A DNA stretch of 27,806 nucleotides from DASUMF01 sp040510575 (GTDB lineage: Bacteria; Actinomycetota; Acidimicrobiia; IMCC26256; DASPTH01), in contig JBEVIU010000095.1 of assembly GCA_040510575.1 (NCBI GenBank), positions 1 through 27,806 of the forward strand, read 5' to 3'. Below, piece after piece: positions 15,105 through 21,882 of this stretch (the stretch's first letter is position 1; each line of letters starts with the position of its first letter). The position numbers were made by a program, and so were the translations under genes. Under the pieces are notes generated by a model that made no database searches, was not told where the DNA came from, and worked only from the letters and a program-made list of their open reading frames with translations.

Positions 15105-15962
15105 TCAGGCGTCGGCCGCGACCCGGAACCCCATGTGCGAGGTCGACGCGTCGACCTCGTTCCCGTGGCGGGCGGCGACCCGGTACCGCCGGCAGTACGA
15201 CACATGGCAGATGAACGAGCCGCCACGGATGACCCGCTGCTCGCCGACGTCTGGACCTTGCGGGTTCTCGTGCGGTGACACCGCGTAGTAGCGCGTGTCG
15301 TACCAGTCGGCGCACCACTCCCACACGTTGCCGGTCACGTTGTGGAGCCCGAAGCCGTTGGGTGCGAACGCGTCGGCCGGCGCGGTGCCGAGGTAGCCGT
15401 CGGCGCCGGTGTTCCCACCTGGGAACGAACCCTGGAACACGTTCATCCGGTGCTCGCCGCCCGGCTCGAGGTCGTCACCCCACGGAAACGACGTCGCGGC
15501 ACCGCCGCGCGCTGCGTACTCCCACTCCGCTTCGGTCGGCAGCCTTGTGCCCGACCAGGCGCAGAACGCCTGCGCGTCGTTCCACGACACGTGCACGACG
15601 GGGTGGTCCTGACGATCGTTGTTGTCCGACTGCGGGCCTTCGGGGTGGCACCAGTCGGCGCCGAACACCTCGCGCCACCATGGCGTCGCGGCCACCGAAC
15701 GGGTGTCGGGGAAGTCGTCGGGGAGCAAGCCGGCGAACACGAACGACCAGCCGAAGCGCTCGGCGTCGGTGCGATGGCCGGTGGCGTCGACGAACGCGGC
15801 GAACTCGCGGTTCGTGACGGCGCACCGTCCGATGCGGAACGGCGCCAGCGTCACGTCGTGCACCGGCCCTTCGCCATCGCCGGCATACGCCCACACCGAC
15901 TCGTCACCCATCGCGAACACTCCTCCGGCGAGCGCGACGAGGTCGAGGGTCGGCTCCGTCAC
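15105..15962 (-). CDS. Formylglycine-generating enzyme (SUMF1/FGE) family protein
   Basis: 285 aa, one FGE-sulfatase domain over almost the full length. It opens with VALAGGVFAMGDE and PVHDVTLAPFRIGR, and runs through PVVHVSWNDAQAFCAW, RLPTEAEWEYAARGG and NVTGNVWEWCADWYD to RVIRGGSFICHVSYCRRYRV. The last block keeps both cysteines of true formylglycine-generating enzymes (C252 and C257, the CxxxxC copper/thiol pair), so it may really oxidise a sulfatase cysteine to formylglycine, unlike the many homologues lacking them. No sulfatase gene is in the window, so its client is elsewhere. There is no signal peptide. The GTG at 15962 gives the complete domain; it follows the DUF3054 gene by 9 nt, so the two are probably co-transcribed. 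Confidence 0.92.
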   Translation of the reverse strand: MTEPTLDLVALAGGVFAMGDESVWAYAGDGEGPVHDVTLAPFRIGRCAVTNREFAAFVDATGHRTDAERFGWSFVFAGLLPDDFPDTRSVAATPWWREVFGADWCHPEGPQSDNNDRQDHPVVHVSWNDAQAFCAWSGTRLPTEAEWEYAARGGAATSFPWGDDLEPGGEHRMNVFQGSFPGGNTGADGYLGTAPADAFAPNGFGLHNVTGNVWEWCADWYDTRYYAVSPHENPQGPDVGEQRVIRGGSFICHVSYCRRYRVAARHGNEVDASTSHMGFRVAADA

Positions 15963-15971
15963 GGGTGCACG

Positions 15972-16355
15972 TCAGGCGGTCGACGGTGTGCGCCGGCGCG
16001 CCACGAGCGCGGCGATCAGGCGCCAGCCGAACATCGTGAGGAACAGATAGGCGAGCGCGATGATCGTGAAGATCCCGAACCACGGGTCGTGGGTGAACGA
16101 GCCCCGGAGCACCTGGGTGACGGCGATCCCGCCCAACCACGTGACCGTGAGCGCGAGCCACGTGTGGTCCGGACGCGTGTACAGACGGGCGAGCAGCGCG
16201 ACGCCGAAGATCCCGACGCACAGCGGCCACATCACCTCGAAGAACCATCCGAAGTCGCCGACGATCCGGTGACGTTCGCCACCGATCAGCACGAAGCTGG
16301 TGATGCACAGCAGGTCGAGCAGGGGCGCGATGCGCAAGCGGGGTGGCTGCAACAT
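15972..16355 (-). CDS. DUF3054-like small membrane protein
   Basis: 127 aa with four predicted helices: PLLDLLCITSFVLIGGE, the run from WFFEVMWPLCVGIFGVALLA, TWLALTVTWLGGIAVTQVL, and GIFTIIALAYLFLTMFGWRLI. The arrangement (short N-terminus, LDLLCI...IGGERH, four helices, basic end) resembles actinobacterial DUF3054 proteins of about 120-130 aa, for which no function is known. ATG 16355 is preferred because it gives that length; GTG 16403 would add a 16-residue non-helical extension. Neither has a clear ribosome site. The FGE gene starts 9 nt after its stop. Confidence 0.75.
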   Translation of the reverse strand: MLQPPRLRIAPLLDLLCITSFVLIGGERHRIVGDFGWFFEVMWPLCVGIFGVALLARLYTRPDHTWLALTVTWLGGIAVTQVLRGSFTHDPWFGIFTIIALAYLFLTMFGWRLIAALVARRRTPSTA

Positions 16356-16395
16356 CGTGACAGTGTGGTCGGTGAAGCAGGCCCGAGTGACATCC

Positions 16396-16434
16396 GGGGC
16401 CACAACCGGGCGACAACCGGGGCCACAAGCGGGG
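16396..16434. repeat. Three imperfect ~12-nt tandem repeats in a divergent promoter region
   Basis: GGGGCCACAACC (16396-16407), GGGCGACAACC (16408-16418) and GGGGCCACAAGC (16419-16430), followed by GGGG, lie in the 119-nt gap between the DUF3054 start and the cyclo-ligase start. They are not seen elsewhere in the window. They might be repeated binding sites for a regulator or simple slippage products; the sequence does not decide. Confidence 0.6.
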
Positions 16435-16474
16435 CGGCATCGGCGCAGATCCCGCGCGTGCGCGAGGGTGGCGC

Positions 16475-17233
16475 ATGGCGAAGCGTCACGACCACGACGC
16501 GGGAGGCGACGCCGCCTTGCTGGCGGCCAAGGCGCTCCTGCGCGCTGAGGTGTGGTCGGAGCTCGACGTGCCCGGCGTGGCCCGCTTCCCGAAGCCGGTC
16601 AACCGCATCCCCAACTTCGTCGGTGCCGAAGCAGCCGCGCGACGCCTCGCCACCACGCCCGAGTGGGAAGCCGCAGCGACGGTGAAGGCGAACCCTGACT
16701 CGCCACAATGGCCCGTGCGCCAGCAGGCGCTGGTCGACGGCAAGCTCGTGTACATGGCGGTGCCCCGGCTCGCGGAGCGCGATCCGTTCTTCCTCCTCGA
16801 TCCCGCGCAGCTCGTCGACAACCCGCGCGCCGCGAGCTCGATCAAAGGGGCGTCGCGCAGCGCTCGGACCGTCGACCTCGACGAGCTCGCGCCGGTCGAT
16901 CTCGTCGTCACCGGCTGCGTGGCCGTCGACGGGAGCGGGTCACGGCTCGGCAAGGGCGGCGGGTTCAGCGATCTCGAGCTCGCAGTCGCGGCCGAGGCCG
17001 GGCTCGTCGACGCGCACACCGTGGTGGTCACGACGGTGCACGAGCTGCAGGTGCTCGATTCGGGCACGATCCCGACGAACGCGCACGACATCCACGTCGA
17101 CCTGATCGTGACGCCCGACCGCGTCGTGCGCTGCGCTCGTCCCCCGACCTGGTCGCTCCCCCGCCTCGTGTGGGACGAGCTCACCGACGAGAAGATCGCG
17201 TCGATCCCCGTGCTGGAGCGGCGCCGCCCGTGA
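16475..17233 (+). CDS. 5-formyltetrahydrofolate cyclo-ligase family protein (MTHFS-domain type)
   Basis: 252 aa. The C-terminal half carries VDLVVTGCVAVDGSGSRLGK followed by GGGFSDLE, which corresponds to the substrate/Mg-ATP loop of the family (GxRLGxGxGYYD in classical enzymes, but ending GFSDLE here, as in the MTHFS-domain branch). The enzyme converts 5-formyl-THF to 5,10-methenyl-THF using ATP. The protein is longer than the usual 190-aa ligase, and the GFSDLE form leaves open a different or broader substrate. ATG 16475 has GAGGG about 6 nt upstream. Its stop is the first three bases of a 14-nt tandem repeat that ends in the start codon of the next gene. The call is firm for family and moderate for activity. 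Confidence 0.85.
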   Translation: MAKRHDHDAGGDAALLAAKALLRAEVWSELDVPGVARFPKPVNRIPNFVGAEAAARRLATTPEWEAAATVKANPDSPQWPVRQQALVDGKLVYMAVPRLAERDPFFLLDPAQLVDNPRAASSIKGASRSARTVDLDELAPVDLVVTGCVAVDGSGSRLGKGGGFSDLELAVAAEAGLVDAHTVVVTTVHELQVLDSGTIPTNAHDIHVDLIVTPDRVVRCARPPTWSLPRLVWDELTDEKIASIPVLERRRP

Positions 17234-17272
17234 TCCAGGCCCCATGATCCAGGCCCCATGATCCAGGCCCCA
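17231..17272 (+). repeat. 14-nt tandem repeat (three perfect copies) spanning stop and next start
   Basis: TGATCCAGGCCCCA occurs three times without a gap (17231-17244, 17245-17258, 17259-17272), then TGATCC again. The first copy supplies the TGA of the cyclo-ligase gene and each copy end creates an ATG (17244, 17258, 17272), one per reading frame. Only the last is in frame with the UPF0016 gene. Slippage would change the spacing by 14 nt. Confidence 0.92.
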
Positions 17273-17862
17273 TGATCCCCGCCATCATCTTGAGCTTCGC
17301 GGTGATCTTCGTCGCGGAGCTGGGCGACAAGAGCCAGCTGATGGCGCTCACGTTCGCGACGCGCTATCCCGCGATCCCCATTCTCATCGGCATCACCATC
17401 GCGACGGCCATCGTGCACGCGATGTCGGTGCTCCTGGGCGCGGTCGTCGCGGTCACCCTGCCGACCGATGCGATCAACGTGGCGGCCGGGCTCGCGTTCC
17501 TCGGCTTCGCGGTGTGGACCATGCGGGGCGACTCGCTCAGCGACGAGGAAGAGGGCAAGGCCGCACGCGCCGAGCGCGGGAACCGCTCGGCGATCATCGC
17601 GGCGAGCGGCGCGTTCTTCCTGGCCGAGCTCGGCGACAAGACGATGCTGGCCACCATCACCCTCGCGACGACGCACGGGCTGTTCGGCACCTGGCTCGGC
17701 TCGACCCTCGGCATGGTGGCGGCGGACGCCCTCGCGATCCTCGTCGGCCGCCTCCTCGGCACCCGCCTCCCGGAGCGCACGATCCAGATCGGCGCGACCG
17801 TCCTGTTCGTCTTCTTCGGCGTCGCCCTGATCCTCGAAGGTCTCGGCGCAAGCCCTTTCTGA
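17272..17862 (+). CDS. UPF0016/TMEM165-GDT1 family cation (probable Mn2+) exporter
   Basis: 196 aa, six helices in two similar halves. Each half carries the family signature E-x-G-D-K-S/T: ELGDKSQ from E16 and ELGDKTM from E119, with a charged cytoplasmic loop between (about 86-105). Bacterial members (MneA, Mnx) export Mn2+ in exchange for protons, and eukaryotic TMEM165/GDT1 moves Mn2+/Ca2+. The following gene, terC, sits behind a Mn2+ riboswitch, which supports manganese as the substrate. The start ATG 17272 is provided by the end of a tandem repeat and lacks a good ribosome site, so coupling to the upstream gene or a leaderless message is possible. The riboswitch is downstream of this gene and cannot control it in cis. 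Confidence 0.92.
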   Translation: MIPAIILSFAVIFVAELGDKSQLMALTFATRYPAIPILIGITIATAIVHAMSVLLGAVVAVTLPTDAINVAAGLAFLGFAVWTMRGDSLSDEEEGKAARAERGNRSAIIAASGAFFLAELGDKTMLATITLATTHGLFGTWLGSTLGMVAADALAILVGRLLGTRLPERTIQIGATVLFVFFGVALILEGLGASPF

Positions 17863-17898
17863 TCGGGCCCGTCTGAGTTTGTCGCCTACCCTGAGCAC

Positions 17899-18012
17899 CT
17901 GAAGGGGAGTATCCCGCGTCACCGCTGTCGTCATCACGGCCTTCGGCCCGGCATCGGTGCCCCACCTCGGGGTGGGAGAGACCTTCGGCTGTTCACCTCC
18001 GACGCCGAAGGA
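17899..18012 (+). promoter_or_regulatory. yybP-ykoY manganese riboswitch with SD-sequestering expression platform
   Basis: The two hallmark blocks are present: GAAGGGGAGTA (17901-17911) and GGGAGAGACCTTCGG (17974-17988). Helix P1 forms between CTGAAGG (17899-17905) and CCTTCGG (17982-17988). Inner hairpins include GGCC-TTC-GGCC near 17938-17948 and CCCCAC/GTGGG near 17960-17975; CTGTCGTCATCACGG lies between. The 3' strand of P1, CCTTCGGC (17982-17989), is also an exact complement of GCCGAAGG (18004-18011), which contains the ribosome site 11 nt before the terC ATG. Without Mn2+ that alternative helix would hide the ribosome site; Mn2+ would stabilise P1 and free it. Known members act this way in front of Mn exporters such as alx/TerC genes. 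Confidence 0.93.
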
Positions 18013-18022
18013 CGACCCGTTC

Positions 18023-19060
18023 ATGGAACTCCATTTCCTCGCTTCCGGCGGTTTGCACCTCGCTGCCTCCGGCGATGCCAGCCAGTTCGCGCAGCTCGAC
18101 GTGGGCATGTGGGCATGGGTCGGGCTGCTCGTCCTGCTCGCCGCGATGCTGGCGGTCGACTTGCTGTTGCACCGCGACAACCACGAGCCGACCACGAAGC
18201 GCGCCGTCGTCGAGTCGACGGTGTGGATCGCGTGCGGGATCGGGTTCGCCTTCGTGGTGCTCGCGCTCTGGGGCGGCCAGGCGTTCGGCGAGTACCTCAG
18301 CGGGTACGTGATCGAGAAGTCGCTGAGCGTCGACAACGTGTTCGTGTGGGCGGTGATCTTCTCGTCGTTCGCGATCCCCGCGCGCTACCAGCACCGCGTG
18401 TTGTTCTGGGGCATCTTCGGCGCGTTGGTGCTGCGCGGGATCTTCATCTTCGCCGGTACCGCGCTCATCGCGCAGTTCTGGTGGTTGTTGCTCGTGTTCG
18501 GCGCGGTGCTGATCGTGTCGGGCATCAAGGTCGTCCGCCACCGCGACGACGAAGGCACCCACGGCCACGATCGCGCCGTGAAGCTGCTCGGTCGGTTCCT
18601 CCCCGTCCGCACCGAGCTCGCCGATCAGCACTTCCTCGTGCGGGAGGCGGGGAAGTGGGTCGCCACACCGCTGCTCGCGGCGCTCGTGGTCGTGGAGATC
18701 ACCGACGTGATCTTCGCGGTCGACAGCGTGCCAGCGATCCTCGCGGTGTCACGGGAGCCGTTCATCGTGTTCGCGTCGAACGCGTTCGCGATCCTCGGCC
18801 TGCGCGCCCTCTACTTCCTGCTGGGCGGCGCGCGCGAGCGCTTCCACTATCTGTCACACGCCCTCGGCGCGATCCTCGTGTTCGTCGGAGTCAAGATGGC
18901 GGTCTCGCACTGGTGGCACATGCCCACCCTCGCGTCGCTCGCGGTGATCGTGGCGATCCTGGTGGCCGCCATCGTGTTCAGCGTGCGACGCGCTCCGAAG
19001 GCCGCTCCCCCGTCGGCCCCTGCTCCGGTGCCGGAAGTTCCGTCGCGACCGCCGACGTAG
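18023..19060 (+). CDS. TerC family integral membrane protein (Mn2+-linked)
   Basis: 345 aa. About nine helices with the TerC signatures LSVDNVFVW (D104) and EITDVIFAVDSVPAI (from E225), whose acidic residues are thought to bind metal. A charged loop with RHRDDEGTHGHD lies near residue 175, and the tail is Pro/Ala-rich and cytoplasmic. TerC/Alx proteins export Mn2+ or help load metals onto exported enzymes; the Mn2+ riboswitch immediately upstream points to manganese. ATG 18023 is preceded by GAAGGA (18007-18012), the very site the riboswitch can mask, so that start is firm. It follows the UPF0016 exporter, with its own leader between. It converges on the sugar-isomerase gene with 12 nt to spare. 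Confidence 0.93.
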   Translation: MELHFLASGGLHLAASGDASQFAQLDVGMWAWVGLLVLLAAMLAVDLLLHRDNHEPTTKRAVVESTVWIACGIGFAFVVLALWGGQAFGEYLSGYVIEKSLSVDNVFVWAVIFSSFAIPARYQHRVLFWGIFGALVLRGIFIFAGTALIAQFWWLLLVFGAVLIVSGIKVVRHRDDEGTHGHDRAVKLLGRFLPVRTELADQHFLVREAGKWVATPLLAALVVVEITDVIFAVDSVPAILAVSREPFIVFASNAFAILGLRALYFLLGGARERFHYLSHALGAILVFVGVKMAVSHWWHMPTLASLAVIVAILVAAIVFSVRRAPKAAPPSAPAPVPEVPSRPPT

Positions 19061-19072
19061 ACGAGCAGTCTC

Positions 19073-19696
19073 TCAGGGAGATGTCATGAGCGCGCGCATC
19101 CGGGTGGCGAGGTCGACGGACCACGCGACGGGATCGTCGAGCGGCCACCCCATGTCCGGGATGTCGAAGTGCTCGACGCTGAGCAAGCCCTCGTAGCCGA
19201 GCGCGTCGAGTCGCGCGAGCAGCGCGGCGAAGTCGACGGTGCCGCTCGCGTCGTCGACGTGGAGTTGCGCATCGCCGGGGCGACCCTGCCGGAGCTGGAT
19301 GTGTCCGGCGAGATCGAGCAGCTCGATCGGGTCACCGCCCCAGTCGGCGACGTGGCCGGTGTCGATCATGAGCCGCAGGCCGGGCACCTCCTCGCAGATC
19401 GCACGGGCCTTCTCGTTGGAGTTGACCACCGAGCGCGCCGCCGGTTCGAGCAATGCGCCAGGCGCCGCCCGGAACACCTCGACCGTGTGCTCCCACGTGC
19501 GGCGCGCCAACGACATCGAGAACTCGGGCACGGGCCGCGGTGCGATCGCGCAGCCCACCGGCAGGGCCAAGGTCGCGGGATCGACATCGATCCCGGTGTC
19601 GACGAACTCGAAGCCGAGCTCGCGCGCCCGTTCCGACGCGCGGTCGGGCAGGTCGGGGTTGAACGCAATCGTGACGATGCCCAGCGGGTACTGCAC
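19073..19696 (-). CDS. Sugar phosphate isomerase/epimerase-like TIM-barrel protein
   Basis: 207 aa, shorter than the usual 250-290 for this fold. It begins LGIVTIAFNPDLPDRASERA and GFEFVDTGIDVDP (first strand and helix). Metal-site stretches follow in order: NSNEKARA, LMIDTGHVADWG (Asp and His), GHIQLRQG, and LSVEHFDIPD (a C-terminal Glu typical of xylose-isomerase-like barrels). These suggest a divalent-metal isomerase or epimerase of unknown substrate. GTG 19696 is the only reasonable start in this frame; upstream the frame runs antisense to the divergent gene, whose ATG is just 24 nt away. No ribosome site is visible. Early strands may be shortened, so activity is uncertain. Confidence 0.75.
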   Translation of the reverse strand: MQYPLGIVTIAFNPDLPDRASERARELGFEFVDTGIDVDPATLALPVGCAIAPRPVPEFSMSLARRTWEHTVEVFRAAPGALLEPAARSVVNSNEKARAICEEVPGLRLMIDTGHVADWGGDPIELLDLAGHIQLRQGRPGDAQLHVDDASGTVDFAALLARLDALGYEGLLSVEHFDIPDMGWPLDDPVAWSVDLATRMRALMTSP

Positions 19697-19720
19697 TCGC
19701 GCAGCATGCCAGAGTGTGCG

Positions 19721-20683
19721 ATGGCCGCGGCGACCGATCTCTTCGAACGCCGGAACCGCGCCCGGATCGTGGCCGTGGTGGTGATCGCCGCCGCGAACTA
19801 CGTGCTCGCAGTGGCACTGGCGGCGGTCTCGGTGACCCTGGCACTGGTGCTCCTGGCCTTGGTGAAGTTCGAGATCTTCCCCGACAGCGTCGAGACGCTC
19901 GAGTGGTTCGGGTACGGGCTCGGCGGTATCACCGTGGTCGCGTTCGTGGTGGGCACGATCACGGCGCTGTTCCGCATCCCGTTCGCGCGTCGCAGCCTCG
20001 AGCACCGCGTGCTCAACGAGACCGGCGCAGTCGTCGTGGCCGACGACTCCCACCGCGAGGTGCGCAACCTCCTGGCCGGGCTCGCGATCGCGGCCGGCAT
20101 CCCCGAACCTCGGTTCGCGGTGATCTCCGACCCCGCGCCGAACTCGTTCGGTGTCGGGACCCGGCCGGAGACTGCGATCGTCGGCGTGACCACCGGCCTC
20201 ACCGATCACCTCAGCCGCGACGAGCTCGAGGCGGTCCTCGCCTACGAGGTGAGCCGCATCCGCAGCTGGGACGTCGCGCTGTCGAGCTGGACCGTTGCGC
20301 TCACGGGTGGTGCGCTCACCGCGCTCGACGCCGACGGCGGCGCGCTCTCGTCGTTCATCGGCTGGGTACCGCGCCACGTCGCGGAGTGGCTCCAGGTGTG
20401 GGCGCTGCGCGACCAGGGCCATGAACGCGACCGCGCCGCGGTGCGCTTCACGCGCAATCCCGGATCACTCGTCCGCGCGCTGGAGAAGCTCGACGCCGAC
20501 AGACGGCAGATCGGCAAGGTGAGCCGCTCCACCGCGCCGCTGTGGATCGAGTTCCCGCCGAAGGTTCTCGAAGGGCGTTCCACCCGCGCCACGCGACGAC
20601 TCGCGGCGTCGCTCCTGCTCGATGAGCGCATCGCCGACCTGCGCGAGCTCGCGCACGCCGCCCCCGACTCGGGTCGCGCCTGA
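19721..20683 (+). CDS. M48 (HtpX-like) peptidase homologue lacking the zinc-binding HExxH
   Basis: 320 aa. Two N-terminal helices (about 16-48 and 62-84) are followed by the M48 landmarks VLNETGAVVVAD, RNLLAGLAIAAGIPEPRFAVI, NSFGVGTRPE and AIVGVTTGLTDHLSRDELEAVL. Where active HtpX-type proteases have AHELSH, this protein has AYEVSR (Y175, E176, R179), so both zinc histidines are gone. The region of the third ligand reads HERDRAAV (E235). It is therefore most likely an inactive relative kept for binding or regulation. ATG 19721 is favoured; ATG 19706 is in frame 15 nt upstream. There is very little room for a promoter between it and the divergent isomerase start. Confidence 0.85.
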   Translation: MAAATDLFERRNRARIVAVVVIAAANYVLAVALAAVSVTLALVLLALVKFEIFPDSVETLEWFGYGLGGITVVAFVVGTITALFRIPFARRSLEHRVLNETGAVVVADDSHREVRNLLAGLAIAAGIPEPRFAVISDPAPNSFGVGTRPETAIVGVTTGLTDHLSRDELEAVLAYEVSRIRSWDVALSSWTVALTGGALTALDADGGALSSFIGWVPRHVAEWLQVWALRDQGHERDRAAVRFTRNPGSLVRALEKLDADRRQIGKVSRSTAPLWIEFPPKVLEGRSTRATRRLAASLLLDERIADLRELAHAAPDSGRA

Positions 20684-20698
20684 GCCGACGGGCGCTCG

Positions 20699-20995
20699 TC
20701 AGCCGAGACGCAGGAGCACCTCGAAGAGTGCGGGGTCGGCTTCTGCGCCGTACGCCGACACGATGGTTGCCTTCACGCCACACGTCGGGCACTCGATGCC
20801 GAACACGATCGCCTCGTCGGCTGGGTCGCTCGGCCCTTCGAAGCGGAAGGTGTGCTTCACCACCAGCTGTTCGGGCTCGTGACACGTCCCGCATGCCGCG
20901 CACGTGATGCCACCGTGATCCAGGCGAAGCTCGTCGGTGTACCCGAGCGCTTCGAGCTCGCGCACAGCATCGAGCACGGTCAGCGGCGCGTCCAC
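20699..20995 (-). CDS. Small zinc-ribbon protein, unknown function
   Basis: 98 aa. The N-terminal third (VLDAVRELEALGYTDELRLD) is a helix plus strand. Two cysteine pairs follow, CAACGTC in HGGITCAACGTCHEPEQLVV and CPTC in GIECPTCGVKA, making a likely four-Cys zinc site. Between them, FEGPSDPADEAIVFG is a stretch I associate with small actinobacterial proteins often mislabelled as phosphoribosylpyrophosphate synthetase; that name is not supported here, as no such domain is visible. GTG 20995 is the start; there is no clear ribosome site. It is divergent from the thioesterase gene, whose start is 64 nt away, and it converges on the M48 homologue 15 nt away. Confidence 0.75.
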   Translation of the reverse strand: MDAPLTVLDAVRELEALGYTDELRLDHGGITCAACGTCHEPEQLVVKHTFRFEGPSDPADEAIVFGIECPTCGVKATIVSAYGAEADPALFEVLLRLG

Positions 20996-21059
20996 GCCGT
21001 CGAGCCTACGACGCGTGCCAGATGTGCGCCGAGGCCGCTCGGGGTGCGAACCTGCGCCC

Positions 21060-21854
21060 GTGGACATCGATACGGACACCGACGCCGCCGACGCCGAGTG
21101 GTCGGCCAGCTTCGTCGGCGCGCTCGGCCTCGAGCTCTGGGTCGAGGACGCGATGACGCACGGCCGGGCGCTGCTGCGGCCCGAGATGTGGGCGCCCGGC
21201 ACCGACGTGCCGCGCCTCGGCGTGCTGGCCACGATGGTCGACATCGTCGTCGGCACGCAGCCCGACGGGCCGCTCAATCCGACGGTCGACCTCCGCATCA
21301 CGCTGCTCGAGCGTCCTCCCTCGGAGGGTGAGGTCTTCCTCGTCTGCCGGCCGGTCAAGCATGGTCGACGCCTGTTCGTCGGTGAAGCGCTCCTGCACAC
21401 CGGCGATCCCGACCGGCCGTTCGCCCGGTCGCGGTGCTCGTTCATGAACAACCTGATGCCCGGCATCGGCTCGATGTTCGGGCCGAAGGACGATCCCCCC
21501 GCTCCGATCCCCTCCTTCGACGAGCTCCTGCAGGCACGGATCCTCGGACCCGGAGTGGTGGAGATGGACGCCCATCCCCGGGTGAGCAACGGTCCCGGCG
21601 GCACCATCCAGGGCGGCGCCCAGGCGCTCCTCGCCGAGATCGCGGCCGAGCATGCGCTGGAGCCGCTCGGCCGCTACGCCGCGGTCGATCTCGAGATCCG
21701 CTATCTGAACCGCGTGCGCACGCAGTCGGCCGTCGCGACCGCGGAGATCCTGCCGGGCGACCTGTCCGGCGTGCAGGTACGCGTGCCCGTGCGCGAGACC
21801 GGCGACGACGGGCGCATCGTGTCCCTCGTGTCGACCACCTGCCGCGCGCTCTAG
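21060..21854 (+). CDS. Acyl-CoA thioesterase-like protein, double hotdog (PaaI-like) fold
   Basis: 264 aa with two hotdog halves. The first has VLATMVDIVVGTQPDGP, TVDLRITLLERPPSEGE and GRRLFVGEALLHT. The second has GPGGTIQGGAQALLAEIAAEHAL, which resembles the helix and catalytic strand of PaaI-type thioesterases, followed by AAVDLEIRYLNRVRTQSAV. Such proteins hydrolyse acyl-CoA thioesters, with the chain specificity unknown here. GTG 21060 is chosen to start just before the first domain; GTG 21024 would add 12 residues. The NDH-2 gene follows after 28 nt on the same strand and may share its transcript. Confidence 0.82.
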   Translation: MDIDTDTDAADAEWSASFVGALGLELWVEDAMTHGRALLRPEMWAPGTDVPRLGVLATMVDIVVGTQPDGPLNPTVDLRITLLERPPSEGEVFLVCRPVKHGRRLFVGEALLHTGDPDRPFARSRCSFMNNLMPGIGSMFGPKDDPPAPIPSFDELLQARILGPGVVEMDAHPRVSNGPGGTIQGGAQALLAEIAAEHALEPLGRYAAVDLEIRYLNRVRTQSAVATAEILPGDLSGVQVRVPVRETGDDGRIVSLVSTTCRAL

Positions 21855-21882
21855 ATGTATCCAGACGCGCGAGAGTGAGCTC

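Noticed and set aside
20699..20995. Phosphoribosylpyrophosphate synthetase
   Set aside because: Small relatives sometimes carry this label, but the protein is only 98 residues with a four-Cys site and no PRPP-loop.
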